Shown here: positions 9,641 through 18,031 of the stretch, in pieces | Layout of the letters: every line of letters starts with the position of its first letter | Position numbering within the stretch: the stretch's first letter is position 1 | Source of the DNA: Sulfitobacter sp. M05 | Lineage (GTDB): Bacteria; Pseudomonadota; Alphaproteobacteria; Rhodobacterales; Rhodobacteraceae | DNA: 64,000 bases | Direction of reading: 5' to 3' | Assembly: GCF_029285175.1 (NCBI RefSeq) | Contig: NZ_JABEDH010000007.1 | Coordinates: forward strand, 1-64,000 | Program-made: the position numbers and the translations under genes | The notes under the pieces: model-generated | Databases searched by the model: none | What the model was told of the DNA's origin: nothing | What the model saw: the letters and a program-made list of their open reading frames with translations, nothing else

Positions 9641-10609
9641 TTACTGATTTGGAGTCAATTCCACGCCACGCTCTTCAAAGAACGCCACGGCGCCGGGGTG
9701 GTAGTCGATACCTGGGTATTCTTTGTAGGCTGTTTCGAGGTTCAACGCCCGCAGCGGCGGATATGCACCCCCGATTGCCTCGCGTTGGTCAAAGAGTACA
9801 GCAAGCAGCTGTTCGACCGCTTCGTCGGAGACATGCGCTCCGGCAACCAGCACGTTGTCCCAAGTAACAAACATCATCGGTTCGGCCACACCGACACGGA
9901 CCGGTGCGGGAGTTACTTCGGAAAAGTAGAAAGCCGGCCGGATTTGGCGAATTCTGGTCAACGTCTTTTCATTCGCTTCGACCGACAGGAAGCGCACGCC
10001 CCCGACGGAGGCGTCAATTTCGGCGACTTTTGGGCCACCGACGGCAAAGAATGCGCTGTCTACACGACCCGACGCCATGTCATCCGAGCCCCTGATCAAT
10101 TCGGGTACCGGAACTTGTTTGACGTCGTCCCAATCAAGCCCACCGGCCGCAAGGATGGCCGAAATATGCGACCGCGCGATTGGAAAGGCATCCCATCCAG
10201 ACGGAACGCTGCGCCCTTTCAGATCACCAACGGTTTCCATTCCCGAGCTTTCCTTGACATAAAGACCGACCGGGAACGGATTGATGCGCGCTACAACCCT
10301 TAGGTTAAGCATTGAACTGCTATATTCGCCCGTTCCGGAAAATGCCGTGATAACGTCGTTCACATCATTCAACGAGAATTCGGCCAGAGAGTCATTCACG
10401 GCCTGCATCATCTGGGCGTTCCCGCCATATGGTTGAACAACCATTTTCATTCCGGCGCTGCTACGCGCCTCGCCAGAAATAACCGATGCCATCGTGTTCC
10501 AGACAGAGCCTTGTGGCGGGGTCGAGAACGAAAGGACCTGCGCTTGCGCCGCAGGTGCCGTGCACGCTGCGAACAGACCGGCCATCACGAGTTTCTTAAG
10601 TGGTTTCAT
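9641..10609 (-). CDS. TAXI-family TRAP solute-binding protein
   Basis: A 322-residue periplasmic binding protein. The signal peptide is MKPLKKLVMAGLFAACTAPA ending AAQAQ. The mature part has SVWNTMASVISGEARSSAGM, GNAQMMQAVNDSLAEFSLND and FPVGLYVKESSGMETVGDLK, typical of TAXI proteins. The ATG at 10609 has an AGGGAGGAAGAC ribosome site; the upstream in-frame start would lack a proper signal peptide. It is transcribed with the fused permease. An aromatic acid ligand is likely from context. Confidence 0.9.
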   Translation of the reverse strand: MKPLKKLVMAGLFAACTAPAAQAQVLSFSTPPQGSVWNTMASVISGEARSSAGMKMVVQPYGGNAQMMQAVNDSLAEFSLNDVNDVITAFSGTGEYSSSMLNLRVVARINPFPVGLYVKESSGMETVGDLKGRSVPSGWDAFPIARSHISAILAAGGLDWDDVKQVPVPELIRGSDDMASGRVDSAFFAVGGPKVAEIDASVGGVRFLSVEANEKTLTRIRQIRPAFYFSEVTPAPVRVGVAEPMMFVTWDNVLVAGAHVSDEAVEQLLAVLFDQREAIGGAYPPLRALNLETAYKEYPGIDYHPGAVAFFEERGVELTPNQ

Positions 10610-10638
10610 AAGTCTTCCTCCCTTGAAGTTGTTGGTGC

Positions 10639-13383
10639 TCAAGCTGCGGTTTCGGGTTTTCGTACCAATGCTTGCCTGTCGATTTTCCCGGTGCCTGTCT
10701 TGGGCAGTTCTTCGACGTAATCGAAAATGCGCGGTGCCTTGTATGGCGTTAGATGCGCCTTGATATGATCGCGTAGTGCAACGGTCTGCGCCTCGTCGGG
10801 GCGTCTGCCGGAGACAAGACTTACGATCGCCCGCAAGGCGGTGCGCTTGTCGGCAAGCTGCTCAGCAAGAACCGCGCATTCATGGACATCGGGGTGTTCG
10901 TTCAGGCAGCGCTCCACTTCGAGCGGCCAGACCCACTGGCCAGACACTTTGACAAGATCGTCGGCCCGGCCCTGAAAGTAGTAATATCCATCCCGCTCAA
11001 TGAAGCGGTCACCGGTGTAAATCCAATCGCCGCGCATTGTGTCACGCGTCTTGTCGGGACGGTTCCAGTATGTTGGCGACGAAGAGTGCCCTCGTACGAA
11101 CATCACACCTTCCTCGCCTTCAGAAGGGGGCTGACCTTCAGGAGTTTCCAGCCGGATCTCATAGCCCGGAACCCTTGCACCCGCCGCGCCCAGCCTATGA
11201 TCGTCCAGCTTGTTACTTAGGTAGATGTGAAGCATCTCGGTCGAGCCGAGCCCTTCGGTCGGGCCATGGCCGACCTTAGCCTTCCATGCCTTATAGACGT
11301 CCTCGGACAAGATTTCGGCGGCCGACATCGACTGACGCAGTGACGAAAGGTTACGGCTGTCGATGTCCTTGGCGCGCGCCAAAGCGGTATAGAGCGTCGG
11401 TAGTCCAAACAGGACAGTAGGCTCGTATGTCTCAATCGCATCCAACACCGCTTCAGGGCGGGGTTGGTTCGGAACCAATAGCGCTGTTGCACCGCAGGCA
11501 AAAGGAAAGACCATCGAATTGCCGAAGCCATAGGCGAAATAGGCCTTGGGAACGGAATAACAGATGTCGCTCTCGCGCAGTTTAAGGACATGAGATCCAA
11601 AGCTTTGCTGGATATACGCCATATCGTGATGCAGGTGGACAATGCCCTTTGGCCTGCCAGTAGAGCCCGAGGAATACATCCAGAACGCCATATCGTCAGG
11701 GCCGGTATCAGCCGCCCCAAGCGTGTCTGCCGTGTCTACCAGAAAATCAGATGCCGAAATCGCTTTGGCGGCGTCCGATGACCCATTCGCGATGACAACG
11801 GTTTCCAGGTCCGTGCCTTCCTGGGTTTCGTCATCGAACACCTCTGCAAGGTCAGCCTCGACCAGCGCAAAGCGGGCACCGCTGTCCTTAAGGAAATAAT
11901 TCAGCACGTCTGGCTTCGTCTGAACGTTCAATAAAACCGGCACAAGGCCTGCGCGAACTGCCCCATAGAAAGCCGCCGGATAAACCGGCGTATCGTCCAG
12001 AAAGAAAGCGATCCTCTCGCCTCTTTTGATGCCGGCGCGCAGGAAAGCATTCCCCCAACGAGACGCTTGCACGACAAGTTCGCGATAGGACAGGGTTCCC
12101 ACCGGCCCCGTAACCGCCATATTGTCGGGATTGCGCGCAAGGTTCTGCCAAAGCATTTCGGAACAGTTGGCATGCTGCGCTTTGTCAAAGCCGATTTCCG
12201 CTGCGCCTGGCACCTCTGTGGCAACGGGGTCCGCGATTGCATCCGGCGATGTGGCCTTGAGATCTTCGTATCGCGCCATGAAATTCGGCGCCTCTTGCCT
12301 CAGGCGATCCATATCCATGCGTCCCGACCGCGTCAGGTAATCGAAAGCGAAGTCATGGGATGGGTGCGCCAATTTTTCGGCAAACCCTTCATACCAACTG
12401 GCCGACGTGTTGGCGGCCTCAACGATTTTCTTTGCCTCTTGCGGACGCTCTCGTTGAAAAGACGACAGCGCGACATCCAAGTCGCCGTGGGTGCGCAAGT
12501 TCGCGACCAACGAAAAGGCGTCTTCCATGGCCAGCCGGGTTCCCGAGCCGATTGAGAAATGCGCCGTATGGGCCGCGTCCCCCAAAATAACATGCCGGCC
12601 AGATACCCATTTGTCGCACCAAAGGCGTGGGAACTGCCGCCATACCGACATATTAGTCTGCAACGCGGTGCCCTGAAGTGTTTCTGCAAAAATCTCGCTA
12701 CATACTTGGGCACTTTCAACTTCGCCCAGATCGGTAAATCCATAGGATTGGAAAGTTGCCTCGTCACACTCCACGATAAATGTGCTGCGGTCTTTGGAGT
12801 ATCGATAGTGGTGCGCGTTGAATGCCCCCTTTTCGGTTTCCACGAAGGTTTGGGTCAGCCGATCAAAAGGAATTGCGGCCCCAAACCAGGCAAAGTGATT
12901 TCCATAATAACCCAGAGTGGTCTGATAGACCTGCTCATCAGCAGCCCGGGTCACGGAATTGATGCCGTCCGCGCCAATCACAAGATCCGCCTTTGACTCA
13001 TGAGGCGAATGAATTTCCTGTTCGAACCTTAAGACTGCCCCCATTTCTTCAGCGCGGGCGGCCAGTAGATCGTTCAACTTCAGGCGGCCAATGGCGCTAT
13101 AGCCCATGCCATCGATGATTTCACGGCCGGACGGGGTCGCAAGTTCCATGTCGCGCCACCGCTCCATATGCGGCTCAATTAGATCGTAAGTATCGGGATC
13201 GTCGGCCTTTAAGGCTTCGAGAACCCTGTCTGAGAAAACCACACCGAACCCAAAGGTAGCATCTCTCGAGTTCCTTTCGGTCACCTTGACCGAAACCGAC
13301 GGCAAATAGCGCCGCAAAAGAAGAGCGGTGTAGAGACCCGCAGGTCCAGCTCCAAGAATTTCCACAGTCGACAAACGTGGCAC
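10639..13383 (-). CDS. Fused salicylyl-CoA 5-hydroxylase and aryl-CoA ligase
   Basis: A 914-residue two-enzyme fusion. Residues about 1-375 form an FAD monooxygenase of the SdgC/2-aminobenzoyl-CoA monooxygenase type: EILGAGPAGLYTALLLRR binds FAD, and HVILGDAAHTAHFSIGSGT is the second FAD motif. Residues about 400-914 form a benzoate-CoA-ligase-like adenylating enzyme with MYSSGSTGRPKGIVHLHHD, YTGDRF and the late lysine motif TGTGKIDRQ. It could activate salicylate to its CoA thioester and hydroxylate it at C5. The start is GTG with a GAGGAGAAG site. The reading frame is open through the junction, so the fusion is real unless the sequence is wrong. Exact substrate is inferred from the gentisate genes downstream. 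Confidence 0.88.
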   Translation of the reverse strand: MPRLSTVEILGAGPAGLYTALLLRRYLPSVSVKVTERNSRDATFGFGVVFSDRVLEALKADDPDTYDLIEPHMERWRDMELATPSGREIIDGMGYSAIGRLKLNDLLAARAEEMGAVLRFEQEIHSPHESKADLVIGADGINSVTRAADEQVYQTTLGYYGNHFAWFGAAIPFDRLTQTFVETEKGAFNAHHYRYSKDRSTFIVECDEATFQSYGFTDLGEVESAQVCSEIFAETLQGTALQTNMSVWRQFPRLWCDKWVSGRHVILGDAAHTAHFSIGSGTRLAMEDAFSLVANLRTHGDLDVALSSFQRERPQEAKKIVEAANTSASWYEGFAEKLAHPSHDFAFDYLTRSGRMDMDRLRQEAPNFMARYEDLKATSPDAIADPVATEVPGAAEIGFDKAQHANCSEMLWQNLARNPDNMAVTGPVGTLSYRELVVQASRWGNAFLRAGIKRGERIAFFLDDTPVYPAAFYGAVRAGLVPVLLNVQTKPDVLNYFLKDSGARFALVEADLAEVFDDETQEGTDLETVVIANGSSDAAKAISASDFLVDTADTLGAADTGPDDMAFWMYSSGSTGRPKGIVHLHHDMAYIQQSFGSHVLKLRESDICYSVPKAYFAYGFGNSMVFPFACGATALLVPNQPRPEAVLDAIETYEPTVLFGLPTLYTALARAKDIDSRNLSSLRQSMSAAEILSEDVYKAWKAKVGHGPTEGLGSTEMLHIYLSNKLDDHRLGAAGARVPGYEIRLETPEGQPPSEGEEGVMFVRGHSSSPTYWNRPDKTRDTMRGDWIYTGDRFIERDGYYYFQGRADDLVKVSGQWVWPLEVERCLNEHPDVHECAVLAEQLADKRTALRAIVSLVSGRRPDEAQTVALRDHIKAHLTPYKAPRIFDYVEELPKTGTGKIDRQALVRKPETAA

Positions 13384-13491
13384 GTGCTTCTCCTCCTCAG
13401 TCGCATTCTGTTCGGCAAGACTTCTTTGGAGGCGGAGCTAGATAGCGCCACCCAGAAGGCCGGGTCAAAGGCCCCAAAGCCGATAAACTTT

Positions 13492-14634
13492 CTAGATCGC
13501 GTTGGCTTTTTCGCGTTCGTAATTAGCAGCAAACTCTGGCGCAATCTGGCGCAGTCGTTCTTCGGTCATCCGACCCGAACGCATAAGGTAATCACGCGCG
13601 AAATCCATTGGCGGCAACTGCATTTTTTCCCCAAAGCTTTCGTACCAGGTCGCAGATGTATTGGCCGCATCGACGATCTTGCGAGCGATTGGCGGACGTT
13701 GGCTTTGATAGGCGGCCAAAGCCTCCTCGACAGAGCTGCTTTCGGCAAGTGCATGTACCAGAGCTATCGCATCCTCCATCGCCAGACGCGTCCCCGACCC
13801 GATAGAAAAATGGGCTGTATGAACCGCATCACCCAAAATCGCATATTTCCCGGCAACCCAACTTTCGCACCAAAGCTTCGGAAACTGCCGCCACATCGAT
13901 TTGTTGGTAACAAGGTCGGTCCCCTGCAACACTTCCGAGAAAAGCGCGCTACAGCGCTTGGCGCTTTCTTCTTCGCTAAGCCCTTCGAAGCCACCTTTCT
14001 TGAAGGTTGCGGCGTCGCATTCGACAATGAATGTGCTCATGCCCGGCTCGAACCGATAATGGTGCGCATTCATCGGACCGAATTCAGTTTCGATGAATGT
14101 TTGCGTCAGAGTGTCAAATGGGATCGTCGCACCAAACCACGCGAAATGGTTGTCGAAATACTCCACCGTGGGTTTGAACTGATCTTCTAACGTTCGGCGA
14201 ACCAATGAATTGAGCCCATCGGCCCCCACGACAAGATCAGCATCCAATTGATCGACATTGTCAATCAACGTATCGAAACGGATATCGATACCCAAAGCGC
14301 GGGCGCGCTCTTTCAGGATTTCGATCAGATGCAGGCGCCCAATCGCCGTGAAGCCAACCCCGTCCAGCGTAACCGAACCGTCCGGCAGGTTCAGGGTCAT
14401 GTTTTTCCAGCGCTCCATGTGCGGAATAACAAGGTCATGCGTCTCTGGATCGTCCGATTTCAGGAACTCCAAAGCCTGATCTGAAAAGACAACCCCGAAA
14501 CCAAATGTGGCCCCTTCCGGGTTTTGCTCTGTCACGCGGATGCGGACGTCCGGCATCAGCCGACGAATGAGAATGGCGGTGTAGAGGCCAGCGGGGCCCG
14601 CTCCAAGAATTTCAACGCTTGAAAGACGTGCCAT
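13492..14634 (-). CDS. Salicylyl-CoA 5-hydroxylase-like FAD monooxygenase
   Basis: A 380-residue flavoprotein closely similar along its whole length to the N-terminal part of the neighbouring fusion protein. It has EILGAGPAGLYTAILIRR, TFGFGVVFSDQALEFLKSDD, LVVGADGLNSLVRRTL and AILGDAVHTAHFSIGSGTR. The family includes SdgC, which hydroxylates salicylyl-CoA to gentisyl-CoA, and the N-terminal half of 2-aminobenzoyl-CoA monooxygenase/reductase. It is the first gene of the minus-strand operon. Having two hydroxylase domains in one cluster suggests either subunit pairing or different substrates. Confidence 0.88.
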   Translation of the reverse strand: MARLSSVEILGAGPAGLYTAILIRRLMPDVRIRVTEQNPEGATFGFGVVFSDQALEFLKSDDPETHDLVIPHMERWKNMTLNLPDGSVTLDGVGFTAIGRLHLIEILKERARALGIDIRFDTLIDNVDQLDADLVVGADGLNSLVRRTLEDQFKPTVEYFDNHFAWFGATIPFDTLTQTFIETEFGPMNAHHYRFEPGMSTFIVECDAATFKKGGFEGLSEEESAKRCSALFSEVLQGTDLVTNKSMWRQFPKLWCESWVAGKYAILGDAVHTAHFSIGSGTRLAMEDAIALVHALAESSSVEEALAAYQSQRPPIARKIVDAANTSATWYESFGEKMQLPPMDFARDYLMRSGRMTEERLRQIAPEFAANYEREKANAI

Positions 14635-14673
14635 GATTCCTCCCTAAACCTCTCGACGTTCCAGATTAAATAG

Positions 14674-14713
14674 TCCATAATTCTCCATAGCGCAATCGTT
14701 TTTATAATATGGA
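14674..14713. promoter_or_regulatory. Candidate IclR operator and divergent promoter
   Basis: The 86-base gap between the divergent hydroxylase and thioesterase genes holds two direct TCCATA half-sites (14674 and 14684, one helical turn apart) and an inverted TATGGA at 14708. A TATAAT box at 14703-14708 could be the -10 of the thioesterase-iclR transcript. The adjacent IclR protein is the obvious candidate ligand-responsive regulator. The assignment is inference from position and symmetry. Confidence 0.4.
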
Positions 14714-14720
14714 AAACTTC

Positions 14721-15128
14721 ATGTCCCAGACTCAGACCTTCGACATCTCTTTCGGAGACTGCGATCCCGTAGGAATTGTCTTTTATCCCAATGCCTTTCG
14801 CTGGATGGATGCCACCTTCCACACGCTGCTTCGCCGCTATGGTGGACATTCCCAAGTCTGCAAGCAGTTGGAAGCGGTTGGGCTTGGGCTCGTTGATGCG
14901 TCCGCTCAGTTCAAGCATCCGATGCGCGACGGTGACACCTTGGACCTGCGCACCCAAGTTGTTGAGTGGTCCCAACGCACGGTTACCCTAGGCTATGAAG
15001 GGCGTGTCCAGGGCAAACTTGCTTTTACCGGGCGCGAAGTAAGGTGCCTTTTCAAACGATCGCAAAACAGTATTGTTGCCGCTGATCTCGCGCAGTTGCG
15101 AGAGCTTTTGGAGGGTCCGAATGTCTGA
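14721..15128 (+). CDS. Hotdog-fold acyl-CoA thioesterase (likely gentisyl-CoA thioesterase)
   Basis: A 135-residue thioesterase of the 4-hydroxybenzoyl-CoA thioesterase type: FGDCDPVGIVFYPNAFRWMD contains the catalytic Asp (D-P-V-G-I-V) followed by the family's NAFRWMDATF helix. In context it should release gentisate from gentisyl-CoA. I prefer the ATG at 14721, preceded by GGAAAA, because an upstream ATG at 14709 overlaps a TATAAT box. Its stop overlaps the IclR start by eight bases. Confidence 0.82.
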   Translation: MSQTQTFDISFGDCDPVGIVFYPNAFRWMDATFHTLLRRYGGHSQVCKQLEAVGLGLVDASAQFKHPMRDGDTLDLRTQVVEWSQRTVTLGYEGRVQGKLAFTGREVRCLFKRSQNSIVAADLAQLRELLEGPNV

Positions 15129-15936
15129 CGAAAACGGCCATGGTCAGGGTCTCAAATCCTTGGACACTGCCCTTAGTGTTCTGGCGCATTTGACGCGACA
15201 GGCCGGACCTCAAACTTTAACAGATATAGGGCGCGCATGCGGGATGCCGCCGAGCAAGGTTCATCGTTACCTAGCTTCTTTTGTCGCAGCGGGTCTGGTA
15301 GCTCAAAAGGGAAAATCTGGACGATATGATCTGGGCCCTGCTGCGATGCAGCTTGGACTGGCGGCTCTATCTCGTCATGATTTCATAAATTCTGCCGCCG
15401 ACGAATTGGCTGAGCTTTCCGCCGAAACAGGGATGACCGTTTTGCTGTCGGTTTGGGCCAATCAGGGTGCCACAGTCGTCCGATGGGAAAGGGGAGCCAC
15501 ACCGACTGATACGTCTATGGGACTAGGCACCACTCTGCCGCTACTCAATTCCGCAACAGGACGCGTTTTTCTTGCGTGGGGTGCTCGGCATGCCATTGAC
15601 CCCGTCCGCGACGAACAACTTCGCCGTCTCAGGCGATTACCACCATTTGTTCTCGACCTCGAGCCCACAAAAGTTGGTGTAGAAGCCCTAATTGCTGCCA
15701 CTCGCGAGCGTGGCTACGCGACTGTCGAAGGGCGTTACATACCTGGTCTCGTTGCAGCCGCTGCACCTGTGCTCGATTGGCAAGGTGAAGTCCAAGCCGC
15801 AGTAACTTTGGTAGGAACGGACCCAACACTGATTTCATCTGGCGCCAAGGAAATCAACAGTTTGGTTGCGTATTGCAAGAGAAAATCGGTTGTCCGCCTA
15901 ACCGCCAATGCACAATCGGCCAAAGCTACTGCTTGA
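15121..15936 (+). CDS. IclR-family transcriptional regulator
   Basis: A 271-residue regulator: N-terminal winged helix (LTDIGRACGMPPSKVHRYLASF) and C-terminal effector domain with the GMTVLLSVW and GYATVEGRYIPGLVAAAAPV segments. Its ATG lies inside the end of the thioesterase gene. It is divergent from the catabolic operon and probably controls it in response to salicylate, its CoA ester or gentisate. An IS481 copy inserted seven bases after its stop codon. Confidence 0.92.
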   Translation: MSDENGHGQGLKSLDTALSVLAHLTRQAGPQTLTDIGRACGMPPSKVHRYLASFVAAGLVAQKGKSGRYDLGPAAMQLGLAALSRHDFINSAADELAELSAETGMTVLLSVWANQGATVVRWERGATPTDTSMGLGTTLPLLNSATGRVFLAWGARHAIDPVRDEQLRRLRRLPPFVLDLEPTKVGVEALIAATRERGYATVEGRYIPGLVAAAAPVLDWQGEVQAAVTLVGTDPTLISSGAKEINSLVAYCKRKSVVRLTANAQSAKATA

Positions 15937-15940
15937 TAAG

Positions 15941-15944
15941 CTAG
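15941..15944. repeat. CTAG target duplication, left side of IS481 copy
   Basis: CTAG here and at 16989-16992 flank the complete IS481 copy. IS481 of Bordetella is known to prefer NCTAGN targets, so this supports both the family call and an independent insertion of this copy. Confidence 0.7.
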
Positions 15945-16946
15945 GTGTTCAGTCCCGGCATCTGGTGGATCGGGTTCAAGATGAATCTTTCCGGCTCTGA
16001 TGTCCAGATCTTGCAGATGTATTCGTAGGGTGTGAGCCCGTTGACGGTCTTGAGCCGACGCGCGAAGTTGTATGCTGCCATGAAGTCTGTGAGGTGCGTT
16101 CGCAGTTGATCATGGCTGTCGTAGTGGTAGCGTTTTACAGCGGCCTCCTTGATCGTGCGGTTCATCCGTTCGACCTGTCCGTTGGTCCAGGGATGGTTGG
16201 GTTTGGTCAGTCCGTGCTCAATGCCGTTTGCCTCACAGATCATGTCAAAGCGCATCGGCCGTGAATACGCGGTGCTCCGGTTCCGAGGCTGCTCGGCGAA
16301 CTGAATGCCGTTGTCGGTTAGAATGGTGTGGACCTGATACGGCACGGCTTCGAGCATGTATTGTAGAAACTCCCAAGCCGTTTTTCTGTCCGCCTTCTCG
16401 ACAAGCTGGGTCACAGCAAACTTGCTCGTGCGGTCGATGCCGACGAACAGCTTTCCTTCAGCGGTCTGCACCTCGGCGATGTCCCCTCTCGTGCATGTGG
16501 ACATGCACTGCCGGGCAGTGGATGTGGAAGAAGCCGATAGGGTAGCGATTGAACTTCGACCGCTTTGGCTTGTCGCCCTCGACGTCAGGCAGGCGCGAGA
16601 TGCCATGTCGCGGTAGACAGCGGTGCAGTGCTGAGTGTGTCAGGTGCGGGATGGACGACTGGAGGGCATAAAGGCAGTCATCAAGCGGCAGCAGCGTATG
16701 GCGCTGGAACGCGACGATAGCCGCCTCCTCAGCCTCCGTGAGGACCGTCGAACGTGGCTCCTTTGGGCCGGTCTTGAGATCATCAACCGTCTGTCGTTTG
16801 CGCCACTTCGCAACCGTTTTGGGATTGATCCCGAGCTCCCGGCTCAACGTCGCGAACGAAGCTTGCGATCGCTGTATTGCTGCTCTGACGGCGTACGTGG
16901 TCGTGGCGCTCCCGTGACGAACTTGTCCCATAGGGCATCCTTCCAT
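15941..16946 (-). pseudogene. IS481-family transposase, frame-disrupted
   Basis: The gene starts at 16946 with a helix-turn-helix half that goes out of frame at the 37-base insertion (16484-16520). The DDE half continues from DIAEVQTAEGKLFVGIDRTS to RFILNPIHQMPGLNT. The last codon's third base and the TAG stop come from the CTAG target outside the element. The catalytic residues (D in VGIDRTS, D in LTDNGIQF, E in GQVERMN) are present. Function would require frameshifting or a helper copy elsewhere. Confidence 0.85.
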
Positions 16947-16988
16947 TCCTTCGAAAGGATCACACCATCAAACCCCGGGATCAAACAC
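15945..16988 (-). mobile_element. IS481-family insertion sequence, complete right copy
   Basis: A 1044-bp element with related ends (GTGTTCAGTCCCGG at left; the right end on the opposite strand reads GTGTTTGATCCCGG) and CTAG on both flanks. It matches the left copy at 1-1013 over all the sequence visible, including the 37-base insertion in the transposase gene. Both copies point the same way, bracketing about 15 kb of catabolic DNA. Confidence 0.9.
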
Positions 16989-16992
16989 CTAG
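16989..16992. repeat. CTAG target duplication, right side of IS481 copy
   Basis: Matches 15941-15944. Because CTAG is palindromic and is also the preferred target of this family, the match does not by itself prove a simple single insertion. Confidence 0.65.
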
Positions 16993-17110
16993 CCTAAACA
17001 AATAGCACTACAATCCGGGCCGGTTACCGTGACAGAATATTCATCCGAATGCCTGGATAGTCCTGCCCACCGCGCCGCCGTCGCGGCGATTACAGGATGA
17101 GTCAAGGCCG

Positions 17111-17218
17111 GGAGCAGCCCCACCTCGGTATACGACCGTGCCTTTGGCCGAGGCGGCCCGGGCGCATGCTGTGCTGGAGAGTCGTGGCGTGAGCGGACGC
17201 GTACTCCTGATTCCGTAA
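17111..17218 (+). pseudogene. Remnant of quinone oxidoreductase-like gene (C-terminal end)
   Basis: Thirty-five codons to a TAA, reading RYTTVPLAEAARAH and ending SGRVLLIP, almost the same as the C-terminus of the intact MDR-family reductase at 22321-23319. Nothing of the first ~300 residues is present, so it is a truncated relic, not a gene. Confidence 0.8.
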
Positions 17219-17244
17219 AGGGTCACGCGCCGCCATCCGCCCAA

Positions 17245-17735
17245 TGAAGCGGGCAGTTTCACCGGCGGTGCCGATCACGTCGGCACAAGTTCGGGTCAAG
17301 CGTCCAAGCTTGTCTCCCGACTGGAGACAGAACTCGGCGTGCGATTGCTGAATCGCACGACACGCTCGATTTCGGCAACCGAGGCAGGTAAGGCATATTT
17401 CGAGCGACTTCGTCCGCTGCTCGACGAATACGATCATCTCGACCTCGCGGACCGCGTTGCGTCTCAGACGCTGCGAGGAAGGCTTCGTCTGACAGAGCCA
17501 CTTTCGTTCGGCGTGATCGAGTTCGCCCCTGCGCTCAATGACTTCGCCCTGCGCTATCCCGAGATCAAGCTTGATGTGATCTTTTCCGACCGGATAACGA
17601 ACCTTGTAGACGAAGGCTTCGACATGGCAATTCGTAACGGTCGGCCGGCGGATTCGAGGCTGGCGCTCGAAAGCTCTGCTATGTGCGGATCGTGGTCGTT
17701 GGCGCCCCCGCTTACTTTGATCGTATGGGCGAGCC
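17245..17735 (+). pseudogene. Remnant LysR-family regulator with frameshift
   Basis: Reads GSFTGGADHVGTSSGQASKL, then RLETELGVRLLNRTTRSISA and on to GFDMAIRNGRPADSRLA, closely parallel to the intact LysR protein encoded at 23436-24365. A one-base loss near 17668 shifts the frame before the ARKLC segment, and the 5' end is missing. The C-terminal third has been replaced by an unrelated GMC oxidoreductase tail. The order reductase end then LysR copies the order at 23.2-23.9 kb. Confidence 0.82.
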
Positions 17736-17940
17736 GAACGAACTGGCTGGGCACGCCTCCGGCGCATGTAGAATGGGCGCGGACGACGCTGCCGTCGTCG
17801 ATCGGCAACTGAGGGTCAACGGTATCCGCAACCTGCGCATCGCCGACAGCTCGATCATGCCCAGGATCGTTTCCGTGCCCACGATGCCAATCTGCGCCGT
17901 GATCGGCGTCCGGGCGGCCGATCTGCTGTCCAAAGGCTGA
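17736..17940 (+). pseudogene. Remnant GMC oxidoreductase C-terminus
   Basis: The segment HASGACRMGADDAAVVDRQL followed by RVNGIRNLRIADSSIMPRIV is the conserved end of glucose-methanol-choline oxidoreductases (choline-dehydrogenase type), which carries the active-site His region. Only about 65 codons remain, fused in frame behind the LysR relic. The point of fusion is around 17730-17750. Confidence 0.75.
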
Positions 17941-18031
17941 TCCGGCAGAGAACCGGCGCCTATACCAGCAAATAAAAGGGAGGGACGCCGCAACCGGCGC
18001 CCCCTCAACTAGAGTGTACGTCCGTTTTGGC

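Noticed and set aside
17339..17812. Functional LysR gene
   Set aside because: It lacks the N-terminal start, has a frameshift and ends in unrelated sequence.
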